From the NCBI GenBank assembly GCA_963731285.1, contig CAVSUR010000001.1, positions 682,001-746,000 on the forward strand: a stretch of 64,000 nt of DNA. Reading direction: 5' to 3'. Position numbers and translations under genes: made by a program. Below the pieces are notes generated by a model, which saw only the letters and a program-made list of their open reading frames with translations, was not told the DNA's origin and made no database searches. Positions within the stretch are counted from its first letter, which is position 1. Every line of letters begins with the position of its first letter. This DNA comes from CAVSUR01 sp963731285 (GTDB taxonomy: Bacteria; Actinomycetota; Actinomycetes; Streptosporangiales; Streptosporangiaceae). Below, piece by piece: positions 26,589 through 36,392 of the stretch.

Positions 26589-29094
26589 CTACGGGGCGAC
26601 GGTGTCGGGGAGCTTGCCTTTGGCTCCGAGCTTGTAAGCGATGATCAGTGCGTGCCGGTTCTTTGATAGCGAAGGCACGCCGGCTCCGGCGATGACGTAG
26701 TCGCCGTCAATGGCGACCGGAGCGTTGGCCCCGGCCGATAGCGGCGTCTTCAGCAGGATCGCGCCGGTCGCGGCGCTGAAGGCGTACAGGTATCCGCTGT
26801 AGGTGGTGGTGAACACGACGTCGTTGGTGACCGTCGCTGCGCCGTACGGCGACGACGGCAGCTTGTCGTCCCAGATGATCTTTCCGGTGTCCTGATTGAC
26901 GGCGACCATCTCGCCGGTGGCGGTGCCGATGGAAGCCTCGAATGCCTTGCCGCTCTCCGCCACGCCATGGGCGGTCATGGGCACTGCGAGGTTGTTGACC
27001 GCGGCGAAGGTGGTCGGTGCCGTTGGACGCCAGCTGGGACTCGACGCCGCCGAACACGCTGGGCTCCAGGACGAACGTCGCGGGCAGCGCGATGTGGCTG
27101 GCCGGCGTGGCGTTCTCAGTGAGTAGCCCGTCGTTGTCGTGACCGGAGTGCACGCCGACCGGGAGCTTCCACAGCAGCTTGCCGGTCCGCGCGCTGAGCT
27201 CGATCAGGATGCCGGCCTTGCCGCCGTCGATGACCACCGGCTGCCCGTGGGCGGTGGTGAGCACGGGTGAGTTCTGCAGGTCCCAGTCATAGAGGTCGTG
27301 CGGGGTGAGCTGGTAGTACCACAGCAGCTTCCCGGCCGGACTGAGCTTGACTACCGAGTCGGTGTACAGGTCAGGGCCGGGCCGGCTGGTCCCCCACGGG
27401 TAGTCCTTGGGCCACCCGCCCTCGCCGATCGGGCCGGGATTCGCGATGCCGATGTAGAGGTTGCCCTGGCTGTCGAACGACGGCGGATCCCACAGGCCGC
27501 CGCCGGAGTTGACGGCCGGGTTTCCCCACAGGTCCTGCACCTCGTCCCACGACCACTCCGGTGCGCCGGTGCGGGCGTTCAGCGCCCACAAGATCCCCTT
27601 GCCGCCGCCGAGATACTGGCCGACGGCCGGGTTGACCGGCACGGTCGACACGTACACGGTGCCGTGGTTGTAGCCGGGGGCCATGTCGATGCCCTCGTGG
27701 TCGTTGCCGGTCAGCGTCCGGCTCCACAGCTGCCTGCCCGTCGCCGCCGACAACGCGACCGTGGAGTGATTCGTCGCCGCGTACACGACTCCATGGGCCA
27801 CGTTGACGCCGTCCGGGCCGCCGTTCGGCGAGCTGTAGTTGTGCGCCCACAGGACCTTGCCGGTAGCAAGCTTGATCGCCATCACGTTCGACTCGATGTC
27901 CTGCGTGTACACGACGCCGTTCACGATGACCGGCGTGGTTGAGTAGCCGTCGGTCAATCCGGCAGCAGCCGCTTCACCGGTCGACTCGACCGGCACGCAC
28001 CAGGCCACGCGCAGCTGGGCGACATTGGCGGCGGTGATCGCGCTGGCAACATCCCGCGTGTTCTGCAGGTTGCCGCCCGGCAGCGTCCAGCCCGCGGCGA
28101 CTCCCGGACTGGCCGGCACAGTGCTTGCCGCACCCGCCTGCTCACCGGAACAGCCCGCCACGCTTGAACTGCTGCCGCTGCTTGTGCTGCAGCCAGCGGC
28201 AGCCAGGCCCGCGGCAGCCAGCAGGGTCACACCGGCAGCCGCGGGCCGCCAGCGGAAGCCGGCCGCGCTCCTCCTCTCGCTCGTCGGGGGAACGGGAGCG
28301 GGGGCCGCCATGACCGGTTGCGGGGTCTGCTCGCGGCTGGGAGCGGGGGCTGGCCGGTCCGTCCGCCAGTCCCGAAGCCGGTCGGGCAGGAACAGGGTCA
28401 GGGCGGTGATGAAGGCCAGGATTTTCGACACCATGTTCATCGTGATGGGCAGCGCGGAGTGCGGGTAGCCGAAGCCGGACAGGGCCCAGATCCCGAACAC
28501 GCCGATCATCAGCGCGAAGCAGAAGAACGTGGACTTCCGCACCCGTACCATCGGCGACAGCGCGAGCAGCCACAGCGTGGTGAGCTCGACCAGGAAAAGA
28601 GGGGTGAAGAATATCGCCCGGTAGAGGGCCGGGTCCGGGGGCAGCGCAGGGTAGGTCCTGGCCATCACGATGAAGTCGAAGGGCAACTCGAAGATCATCG
28701 GCGCGGTCATCGCGCCCACGATCCCGCTGCCCAGCCTGGTCTGGTAGCGCCACCCGGTGCGCGTCATGATGATGCCGAAAATCGCCGCCGCGGCCAGCAA
28801 CGTCACCGGGGCGATGGGGTCAGAGACCCCCGACTTGATGTTGGGAAAGTCGTGCAGGAATTGGTGGACGTAGATCCCTAGCCCGGTCGCGAACGCAATG
28901 AGCGCTATGACCCAGAGCGAGAACATGAGGACCACGACCGAGGTAGGTGGCCGGACGGCCCGGAGGGGGCGCCGCAGCCGGATTCCCGCGTAGGCCGCGC
29001 AGCCCGCCACGGCCAGCAGGCCGACCGCGAGTTCGATCTTGGCGTCTCCGCCGTAGCTGACCCACCCGCCGTTAAGACTCCCGTTAAGACTCAT
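26589..29094 (-). pseudogene. membrane domain fused to PQQ-type beta-propeller, one frameshift
   Basis: From ATG 29094 the first 240 residues contain six or seven membrane helices (KIELAVGLLAVAGCAAYAGI, VVVLMFSLWVIALIAFATGL). A proline-rich linker leads to LLAAAGLAAAGCSTSSGSSS, which looks like a lipoprotein lipobox in mid-protein. A quinoprotein-type propeller follows, with repeated blocks such as ATGKVLWAHN, ATGRQLWSRTL and RTGKLLWKLPVG. Near 27017 one base is missing, and the last 150 residues (TTFAAVNNLAVPM, GKIIWDDKLPSSPYGAA) are in another frame. Corrected length is about 834. It may be a fusion of a membrane protein and a quinoprotein-like lipoprotein; PQQ binding is not shown. First gene of the ABC operon. 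Confidence 0.7.
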
Positions 29095-29126
29095 GGTGCT
29101 GCCTGCTTTCGGCTGCCTAACATTAA

Positions 29127-29168
29127 AGTGATATCACTATGCTAGACACTTGATAGTAGCCGCGTCAA
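29127..29168 (-). promoter_or_regulatory. promoter with palindromic operator for the propeller/ABC operon
   Basis: On the minus strand TTGACG (29168-29163) and TAGCAT (29144-29139) form a -35/-10 pair with an 18-bp spacer. Directly after the -10 lies the perfect 12-bp palindrome AGTGATATCACT (29127-29138), covering the expected start site. Such a site resembles GntR-type operators and would block initiation when bound. The gene start is about 35-40 bp further on. Confidence 0.7.
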
Positions 29169-29315
29169 TGGGTATTTCCGGGGTCTCCGGGGCCGCTCCC
29201 GGCTGGTCTGCCCGGCCCGGCGTGGTCTTCCGGTGCGGCCGCCGGAATGTCGGGGTTGGGGCCATGCGGAGGTTGCCCGAGGTGGTCGCGCGCGTTCTGG
29301 CCCAAGCCGCACCGG

Positions 29316-29549
29316 TCACACGTCTGCTTCATGCCGGGTACCCGGCAGGCGCCGCCAGGAGCCCTCATGCGCGGGCCTGGGGCGGCGAGCCCGGTCGGCG
29401 AGGGCGGCCAGGAGCCCTGGCACGCGCTGCCGGCGCTGGTTCCGCCCGGTGCGGTGGGCGGCGCGCGCCAGCGCATCACCTTGAGCTTGTCGGTGCAGTT
29501 CGGCGAGCCGGGCCTGACCCAGGGCCTGAACAGTGGTGTGTAGCATCAT
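29316..29549 (-). CDS. small basic hypothetical protein
   Basis: A 77-aa protein beginning MMLHTTVQALGQARLAELHR, then QAQGDALARAAHRTGRNQRR. Ribosome site AAAGGAGA sits about six bases before ATG 29549, which supports real translation. The N-terminal helix (LGQARLAELHRQAQGDALAR) matches a type of short helical protein often seen in actinomycete genomes; its role is unknown. The C-terminal third is Arg/Pro-rich and may be out-of-frame extension. Single gene between the operon promoter and a TPR remnant. Confidence 0.45.
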   Translation of the reverse strand: MMLHTTVQALGQARLAELHRQAQGDALARAAHRTGRNQRRQRVPGLLAALADRARRPRPAHEGSWRRLPGTRHEADV

Positions 29550-29699
29550 TGCGGTCTCCTTTCTGGTGCCGCCCAGCTTCCCCGGGCCCGCTATCGGCGG
29601 GCTCTTGGCGGGCGATAACCGATCGAAGGCAGCCTGGAGCAAGGCCGCTGCGGGCGGGGGAAAGGTGACCATCCGGCCGGCCTGTCGTGCGGGACCTCG

Positions 29700-30430
29700 G
29701 TGGCTGGCTTGCTGCGGCACGTGTTGCCGGGTGGGCGCAGGATGTGCGCCTCGCTGACCGGATCACCGAAGTCGCGGGCTTTGACGAGCGCTGTTCGAAC
29801 CTGTCGGCGGCTCGAGCTGGCTCGCCGGCCATGAGGTAGGCCTCACCGAGCCGGTAGAGCAGCTGCGTCTCGACCTTTCCGCATCCCGCGGCCCGGGCCA
29901 CCCGCAGCGCCTCCGCCAGCAGTTCGATCGCATTATCGGGCTCGCTCAGCTCTAGTTTGATCCGGGCCAGGGTGCTCAGCACGCAAGCTGCGGCCGCCTG
30001 GTCTCCTGTGCTCCGGAAAAGGGCCAGTGCCCGCTCACCGCTTCTTGCGGCATCATCGAGCCGACCGCTCAGCCGGTCCGTGTCTGCGAGCTGGGAGGTT
30101 GGGAGGGCCACGCCCTGATCGTCGCCTGCGTCCTGGAACAGCCGTACGGCCGTGGCGAATGCCTCACGGGCGGGTCGAACTGCCGCTGTTCGGCCTGGAG
30201 CGACCCGATGGCGTAGAGCATTGCCGCCTGGCCGCGGACATGGCCTGCCTTCCGGGTGGCCGTCAGGGCGATCTCGTGGGTCTGGCGCCAGTCGTCGAGG
30301 TAGGCGCGGATCTCGAACACATCGGCCGCGCTGAAAGCCAGGCTCCAGCACAGGTCGGTGAACCCCTGCTGGGCTGCCTGCCGAACCCCGCGACACCGTG
30401 TCCTGTTCACCGGCGACATCGTCGCGAATG
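29700..30430 (-). pseudogene. TPR-repeat remnant of an AfsR/SARP-type regulator
   Basis: Minus-strand segments encode TPR motifs typical of the C-terminal part of BTAD/AfsR regulators: LCWSLAFSAADVFEIRAYLD, ATRKAGHVRGQAAMLYAIGS (frame 1), then after a shift near 30170 AREAFATAVRLFQDAGDDQG, DAARSGERALALFRSTGDQA and KVETQLLYRLGEAYLMAGEP (frame 2), and after another near 29795 KARDFGDPVSEAHILR (frame 3). The DNA-binding and ATPase domains are absent. This is a truncated, frameshifted remnant. Confidence 0.6.
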
Positions 30431-30569
30431 GATCGTCCGGGCCGCTTCTCGGCCCGTTTAACACCGGCCGCGCGCGAGCCCGTGAGTCGGTCGTCAGACT
30501 CGCGCAGATTCCCGCCGAAATCGTCGGCTTCGGGGCATGGTGATCCACTCGTCGACGACGCCGGCGCAA

Positions 30570-30895
30570 CCACCTGGCGCGAACTCGGTCTACGCTGCCA
30601 GCACGGCCCCGGCGCGGTGCCCGATCCGCTCGGCTAGCCAGTACCGAGCAGGACGCACTGTGCCGTAGCCGGACGGCTTCCGGCGTCTCCAGCGTGGCCG
30701 GCCGAGCAGCCAGCGATCACCGCAAGCGGATCCCTCACCGGCACCGCGATCAGCAGGGATTCCGGTGCTGATCAGCAACTGCTCCCTGGACCCGGCCTCA
30801 TTCGGCCCGGCACTGGCGTGGGCCACGATCCGGCCACGGCCTCGAGTCCTCACTCGAAGAGGACCAGTTGCCCCGGCTGGCCCGATTGGTCGGCG
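30570..30895. other. intergenic, no supported gene
   Basis: About 325 bp between the TPR remnant and the esterase stop. Short frames lack recognisable motifs, and no hairpin or promoter could be fixed. Confidence 0.45.
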
Positions 30896-32434
30896 CTACC
30901 GGCTGATCAGCCGCAGCGCGGGGAAGGTGTGGTTCTGCCAGATCAGGCGGGAGGGCTCTTGGGGGTAGGCGGTGACAGCCGGCCGGATGTCGAAGCGCTG
31001 AACGAGGCGTTGACTAGTGCCGTATGTGGGCCAGCCAGGATCGCCGTGGGCGGCGAACGAAGCCCAGGCTGCGCGCATCCGGGCGGAGAGGGCCTCTGCC
31101 TCCGGGGAGGGTGCTTCACCGATCAGCATGGCAGGCTGGCCGCGATCCAGGTTGCCGAAGACGAGTGGTATGTCGAGGCCGTGGCAGGCGCCGAGGGCGC
31201 CGCCCATGCCCGGGGCCGGCCAGGCCAGCTCGTAGACATACACGCGGCCCCCGGCAGCCGTCTGGGCCTCGGCGAGGTGGAGCGACGGCATGCGGAACAG
31301 CCAGTCGGAATGGACCAGCTCGTACAGCTCGTCCGGGCCTGCCGCCGGGAAGGCTTCGCGGTAGCGGCGCGCGCCGTCCGGGCCGGGTGCCAAGACATGG
31401 AGGGCGTTCGTCGCCTGCTCCTCGCTCACCTCACCGAGCAGACCGTTGATGGCGGTGAACAGGCGCTGCTCGTCGCGGGTGTGGCCGACGAGGAGTTCGA
31501 TGTCGCGGCCGGCGCCGTCGGTCAGGGCCTGCCACGGTGTGACGGCCAGGACCTCGCCGTCGACGACGGGCGAAAAGGGGATCGTTCTGTACGCGGGGCG
31601 GCCCCACCGTTGCGCCCACTGGTCCATCTTGGCGCCGACCGTGTCAGCGGCGGCGGATAGCTGGCGTGGGGCAACGCTGGACAGGTCGGCCACTGTGGGT
31701 CGCAGGCCCAGCTCGGCGGCGCAAGCGGCAGCGATGTCCGCGGCAAGCTCCGGCGAGAAGAACGTCCCCGGCACACTCTGCGCGACGGCCCGGCGGAAGA
31801 GCCCGGCCGCACGGTCCATCGCCAGCAGCGCGGCGACCGATCCGCCACCCGCCGACTGGCCGAAGACAGCGACCCGGGCAGGGTCGCCGCCGAAGGCACG
31901 GATGTTGTCGCTCACCCACTCCAGAGCGGCTACCTGGTCGAGCAGACCCCGGTTGGCAGGAGCCCCCTCGATCTGCGCGAAGCCCTCGATACCCACGCGG
32001 TAGTTGAACGTCACCACCACGACGCCACCGTCCCGCGCTAGCCGACCACCGTCGTACTCGGGGAGGCCGGACATACCGATCACGTAGGCGCCGCCCTGGA
32101 TCCACACCATGACGGGCAGCCCCGCGCCCGGGTCGGGTTCGGGCGACCAGACGTTGACCGTCAGCCAGTCGTCGCCCGCCGCCTCCTGCGACAGCGCGTC
32201 CATGCCGTAATGCCCGCCCTGCGGGGGCGGCGGGCCGTACGAGAGTGCCTCCCGTACCCCGCTCCAGCCCCGTACCGGTCTCGGGGCGGCGAAGCGCAAC
32301 ACGCCGACCGGGGGCTGGGCGAACGGGATTCCCCGGAAGACCGCCACACCCGCCTCCCGGCTGCCGCGCAGCCCGCCGGCCGTCGCGCGGACTTCGGGCC
32401 GGGACCCGGATGGCTTGGACTCGGCAACGGTCAT
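30896..32434 (-). CDS. carboxylesterase family (type B) protein
   Basis: A 512-aa esterase of the carboxylesterase/para-nitrobenzyl-esterase family. It shows FRGIPFAQPPVGVLRFAAP, EDCL-like region DDWLTVNVWSPE, NYRVGIEGF, nucleophile elbow VAVFGQSAGGGSVAALL (Ser about 194) and GACHGLDIPLVFGN (His). The usual oxyanion HGGx is QGGA here (VMVWIQGGAYVIG), a noteworthy replacement. ATG 32434 is chosen because the family N-terminus (VRATAGGLRG) follows directly; an upstream start at 32491 is possible. No signal peptide, so cytoplasmic. Confidence 0.9.
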   Translation of the reverse strand: MTVAESKPSGSRPEVRATAGGLRGSREAGVAVFRGIPFAQPPVGVLRFAAPRPVRGWSGVREALSYGPPPPQGGHYGMDALSQEAAGDDWLTVNVWSPEPDPGAGLPVMVWIQGGAYVIGMSGLPEYDGGRLARDGGVVVVTFNYRVGIEGFAQIEGAPANRGLLDQVAALEWVSDNIRAFGGDPARVAVFGQSAGGGSVAALLAMDRAAGLFRRAVAQSVPGTFFSPELAADIAAACAAELGLRPTVADLSSVAPRQLSAAADTVGAKMDQWAQRWGRPAYRTIPFSPVVDGEVLAVTPWQALTDGAGRDIELLVGHTRDEQRLFTAINGLLGEVSEEQATNALHVLAPGPDGARRYREAFPAAGPDELYELVHSDWLFRMPSLHLAEAQTAAGGRVYVYELAWPAPGMGGALGACHGLDIPLVFGNLDRGQPAMLIGEAPSPEAEALSARMRAAWASFAAHGDPGWPTYGTSQRLVQRFDIRPAVTAYPQEPSRLIWQNHTFPALRLISR

Positions 32435-32599
32435 CACAACTCTCAAAGCAGATGGAGAGGGCTCGCGGCGGTCTTGGACCCTGCGAATCATTCACTCCGG
32501 TTGGTGGGCACGCCAGCGATTTACGGACTGCTTGGCCGTTCACGGACGTCTGTGCCCGACTCATACGGGGTGACCTGGTTCTGCCGTGAGCCATGAAGG

Positions 32600-32794
32600 T
32601 CAACGACTGGTGGATGTGCAGCGGGCGCCCGGACCGATCGCAAGCTGGTCCACTCGTCGCTTGGTCAGGGGATCAAGATGCTGCTCAAACAGCTCAAGAC
32701 GGCGCGACTCGTACCGCGATGTATGCGAGAACGCGTAGCCGGGTGCGTCGTCCGTAGGTAGACCGTCCACCTTCGCCGCAGCGCAGTCAACCAT
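32600..32794 (-). pseudogene. N-terminal fragment of a SAM-dependent methyltransferase
   Basis: The 64-aa frame includes SRYESRRLELFEQHLDPLTK and RRVDQLAIGPGARC. This matches the segment just before motif I in a common class of actinobacterial methyltransferases, where a GxGxG motif should come next. Instead the frame ends, so only the N-terminal part survives. The rest of the 560-bp gap 32435-32998 shows no gene. Confidence 0.45.
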
Positions 32795-32998
32795 CCGCTT
32801 ACGGGACGGGATTGACCGCGGCCAGCAGCTCGCCCGCAGCGGCGCTCACCAGTCGTCGCTGGTGCCGGGCGGTGCTGCCGGGTCCGATGTCCGTAAGGGG
32901 TTCCTCAACGGCACTGCTTGGCGGAAGCCCGACCGAGTGTGGTGTGGTGTCTTGACGGCGGGATGTCCCCCGCGGTGCCAATCGCATGTCTGCTGCAG

Positions 32999-33661
32999 CT
33001 ACTGGACGGGCCGCGCGTCCCCGAGGATCCAGTCGATGCCGTCGCGGCGGATTCGGCAATGCCAGCCCAGCTGCTGAAGTCGGTCGGTTAGCTGGTCGGG
33101 ATCGACGAAGTTCTTGACGATGCGAAACTGGCTGCCATCGCGCAGTGTTCGCTGGACAATCTCGCCGTCGTCCGCAGTGTAGGTCTCCTTACCGCGATCG
33201 TCGGTGTGCTCGTCGATGAACAGCACTCGTCCCCGCTCGGCCAGCCAGGGGCGCAGCAACTCCCAGAACCGGTCGAAGCGGGTCGTCGGCACGTGTGAGA
33301 GCCAGGCGGAGAAGAAGATGACGTCGAATCGCGCAGATGTCGCCCACGTGAACACGTCAGCCACCTCGAACGTCACGTTGGGTGAGGCGGCCCGTGTGCG
33401 GGCGATCTCAATCGTCTCTGGCGCCGCGTCGATAGCCACGAGCGTCGACGCCTGCCGCGCGAGCGCCGTGGTCCACATGCCGGTCCCGCACGCGATCTCC
33501 AGGACGGCTCCAGCGGGCCGCATTTCGTTGACCAGCCGTTCGACGCGGGCGCTGGCTGCAGCCACATCGCCATAGGCCGTCACGTCGTACTCGGCGGCAC
33601 GCTTACGGTAATAGCTCACCTGCTCAGCGAGAACCTCATCGGTCACGGTGACATCATCCAC
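32999..33661 (-). CDS. class I SAM-dependent methyltransferase
   Basis: A 220-aa protein. Motif I is VLEIACGTGMWTTALA (about residues 53-68), motif II region VAIDAAPETIEIARTRA, motif III FEVADVFTWA, and motif IV region DVIFFSAWLSHVP. The substrate is not indicated; this Methyltransf_25-like type acts on varied small molecules. ATG 33661 precedes an intact N-terminal helix (TDEVLAEQVSYYRKRAAEYD). It stands alone between degraded genes. Confidence 0.85.
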   Translation of the reverse strand: MDDVTVTDEVLAEQVSYYRKRAAEYDVTAYGDVAAASARVERLVNEMRPAGAVLEIACGTGMWTTALARQASTLVAIDAAPETIEIARTRAASPNVTFEVADVFTWATSARFDVIFFSAWLSHVPTTRFDRFWELLRPWLAERGRVLFIDEHTDDRGKETYTADDGEIVQRTLRDGSQFRIVKNFVDPDQLTDRLQQLGWHCRIRRDGIDWILGDARPVQ

Positions 33662-33812
33662 GCGCCCAGGCTGCTGCCCAAGCGGTGCGCCGAAGGCCGC
33701 CCCGGTGCTCTGTCCGGAAGACCATCCAGTAGCGGGACGGCCGCGTCCCCGTCCCAGGACCGCGGCGGGAGCCGCACGACTCCGCCGGTAGTGGGACGCC
33801 AGGTCGGTCTCG

Positions 33813-34241
33813 TCAGCCGTTCGGTTCTCTTCTATCGGTTCGCTGGAATATGGAGATCACCTGGCCGTCCGGATCGCGCATCCAGGCGATCCTGACGCCG
33901 GGGAGGACGCGATGCCGTGCTCGCCGGTCCGCTGAGGGCCTTCGGCGATGGCCTCTATGGCCAGCCGCGACCGGTCAGGACTTCGATGACCCCGTCCAGG
34001 TCGCTGGTGGCGAAGCTCGCCAGCGGCCCTTCGGCCCGCCCCGCGTAGCTCGTGCCCGTCAGCAGGTAGATTCGCCTCCCGCTCCGCAGTTCAGGGCATA
34101 ACCGCTAGGCACGACGTTGCCGCTGAGCCCGAGGGCGTCGCGGTAGAAGCGCAGCGATGCGTCGAAGTCGCTGACCGGGATCACCGGCCCCACGGGGCGG
34201 TCGCCGAGCATGTGGTTCTCGCTCCCTGGCCGTGTTGTCAT
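33813..34241 (-). pseudogene. VOC (glyoxalase-like) protein, frameshifted
   Basis: ATG 34241 opens VGPVIPVSDFDASLRFYRDA, LGLSGNVVPSGYALNCGAGG, the first VOC module. A shift near 34065 gives YLLTGTSYAGRAEGPLASFA, TSDLDGVIEVLTGRGW, and another near 33935 leads to GVRIAWMRDPDGQVISIFQR, the C-terminal VOC motif, with a stop at 33813. Corrected length is about 142 aa, normal for the family. Its start overlaps the stop of another VOC fragment (ATGA), so the two were once translationally coupled. Confidence 0.6.
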
Positions 34242-34345
34242 GACCGGCCGGTGCGGGGCGCGAAGATGTCGAAGGCGTTTCCCTCCGGATCGCTGCGACC
34301 GTGCTGACCCCAGCCGCCGATCTCGGCGAGTTGGCAGCCGGGGAG
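34238..34345 (-). pseudogene. VOC protein C-terminal fragment
   Basis: The minus strand reads LPGCQLAEIGGWGQHGRSDP, EGNAFDIFAPRTGRS then TGA at 34238-34240. DPEGNAFDIF is the standard end of a VOC/glyoxalase domain. No upstream part is present; the sequence changes character near 34345. Its stop overlaps the start of the following VOC gene. Confidence 0.45.
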
Positions 34346-34452
34346 GTTAGGCTGCCGCCTCGCACCGATGCGTAATGCGCGCCTTGACCTGGCAGGTGGG
34401 CGGGTCTACTGTCCGGTTGCGGTGAGAGGTCAGCCTGGGAAGGAGCGGGCCG

Positions 34453-35932
34453 ATGCGACGCACGTTCGTCACTGGCGGGGCGCTGCTGGCGGTGGTGCTG
34501 GGCGGCGCGGTCCTCACGCCGACCCTGGCCGCGGCTGCCCCGCGCCCTGGCCTGGCGGCGGTTCAGGTGAGCGCCGATCCCTATACCAACGCGGCAGCTC
34601 AGCATGCCACCGAGGTGGAGCCGGACACCGTGGCGGCCGGGCACACGGTGATGTCGGTGTTCCAGGTGGGCCGGTGGGACAACGGGTGCTCTGATGACAT
34701 CGGCTGGGCGCGGAGCACCGACGCCGGGCAGAACTGGCGGCATGGTTACCTGCCGGGGCTGACCAGGTTCTCCCGGCCTGCCGGGCCGTTCGTGCGGGCC
34801 AGCGACCCGGCGGTCGCCTATGACGCCGCGCACGGCGTGTGGATCGCATCGTCGCTGGCCTGCAACGGAACCTCGCCGAACCCGTCGGCGTTCGTGCCCA
34901 GCCCGGCGGTGGAGGTCAACATCTCCGCCGACGGCGTGCACTGGAGCAAGACGATCATCGTCGCCCGGATCAAGAAGGGCCAGGACTTCGACAAGGACTG
35001 GATCACCTGCGACAACTCCACGGCCAGCCGTTTTTACGGCCACTGCTACGTCGAGTGGGACGTGGACAACCGGAACGACCTGGTGCAGATGAGCACCTCG
35101 CGGGACGGCGGGTCCTCCTGGTCGGCGGCCGCAGCGACCAGCACCCGGCTGCAGGCCACCGGCGGGGAGCCCGTCGTGCAGCCCAACGGCGATGTCGTGG
35201 TACCGATCCTGGCCGCCCGCGGGCTGGTCGCCTTCCGCTCCGTCAACGGCGGAGCGACCTGGGGCCCGGCCATCAAGGTGGCGAGCATTTTCCAGCACCC
35301 GTTCGGCGGCAACCTGCGCGGACCGTTCTTTCCCTCGGTGACCACCGACCGCACCGGGCGGATCTACATCACCTGGCCCGACTGCCGGTTCCGGCCCAGC
35401 TGCGCCAGTAACGACATGGTGCTGACCACATCCGCCGACGGCGTCCACTGGACCCCCGTGGCCCGGATCCCCATCGACCCGGTCACCAGCACCGTCGACC
35501 ATCTCGGCGGCGGCCTCGGCATAGACCCGGCGACGGCAGGACGGCAGGCCCGGCTGGCCCTGTTCTACAACTTCTACCCGCGCGCTGCCTGCACCGTGAG
35601 CACATGCCGGCTATATCGAGGGGTATGTCTCCTCGGCCGACGGCGGCGCCCGCTGGAGCGCCCCGCAGGTGATCGCCGGGCCGATGCGGCTGCGGCAGCT
35701 CCCGTTCGCGTTCGGCTACATGGTCGGCGACTACGAGGGCACGGCCGTCATCCCCGGCGGCGACGCCTTCTCGGCGTTCGCGGTCGGCGGGATCCCGGCC
35801 GCGAGGCAGCGGTTCAGCGAGGCGATGTACGAGCCGAGCGGCGGCGCACCCGTCACCGGCGGCCCGCGGGCAGCCAGCCCCGCAGGCGCGCGCCCCTTCG
35901 CCGCGACCCGGCTACCGGGAATCACCCGGTAA
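34453..35932 (+). pseudogene. secreted sialidase-like (BNR/Asp-box) propeller, one frameshift
   Basis: A signal peptide covers residues 1-29 (TGGALLAVVLGGAVLTPTLA). Six Asp-box motifs (S/T-x-D/N-x-G-x-x-W) are visible: STDAGQNW, SADGVHW, SRDGGSSW, SVNGGATW, SADGVHW and, after a one-base shift near 35613, SADGGARW. This fits a six-bladed sialidase-type propeller exported by Sec. I see no RIP motif or clear catalytic Arg triad, so enzymatic activity is doubtful. After the shift the frame ends at 35932. One missing base breaks the gene; corrected, it is about 492 aa. Confidence 0.72.
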
Positions 35933-36109
35933 CCAGATCCTGGCCGCCACGCGGTGGCAGGAGCCACGCATCGGCCGGGCCGCCCGCGGCGGGTACCCGC
36001 TGACCTTCCTTAGCGCTGTCGCACGCGTCAGTCTTTCAGCAGGGAAAGCAGAGGGGTGAATCGAACCGGCGTGTCCGGAGGGTCCACTTCGTGAGGAGAA
36101 GATGGAGCC

Positions 36110-36392
36110 GTGACACGTCGATCGAGCAATTACCCGCCGGAGCTGCGTGAGCGGGCGATCCGGATGGTCGCTGAGGTGCGGCCGGATTACCCCTCGGACT
36201 GGCCGGCGATCGTGGCGGCGGCCGGAAAGCTGGGCATCGGGTCAGCGGAGACGCTGCGTAAATGGGTCCGCCAGGCCGAGGTCGATGCCGGGCAGCGGCC
36301 GGGCGTGACCAGCGAGGATTCCGCGGAGATTAAGCGGCTGAAACGGGAGAACGCCGAGCTGCGCCGGGCCAGCGAAATCCTGAAGGCAGCGG
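36110..36392 (+). pseudogene. IS3-family OrfA fragment
   Basis: GTG 36110 starts a typical IS3 OrfA: SSNYPPELRERAIRMVAEVR, the helix-turn-helix ETLRKWVRQAEVDAG, and the leucine zipper AEIKRLKRENAELRRASEIL, KAA. At about 36392 it runs directly into inverted IS110 sequence, so the end of OrfA and all of OrfB are missing. No OrfB lies nearby. Confidence 0.8.

Noticed and set aside
34105..35502. 465-codon minus-strand frame opposite the sialidase-like gene
   Set aside because: The plus strand encodes a signal peptide and six Asp-boxes here; the antisense frame has no recognisable features.
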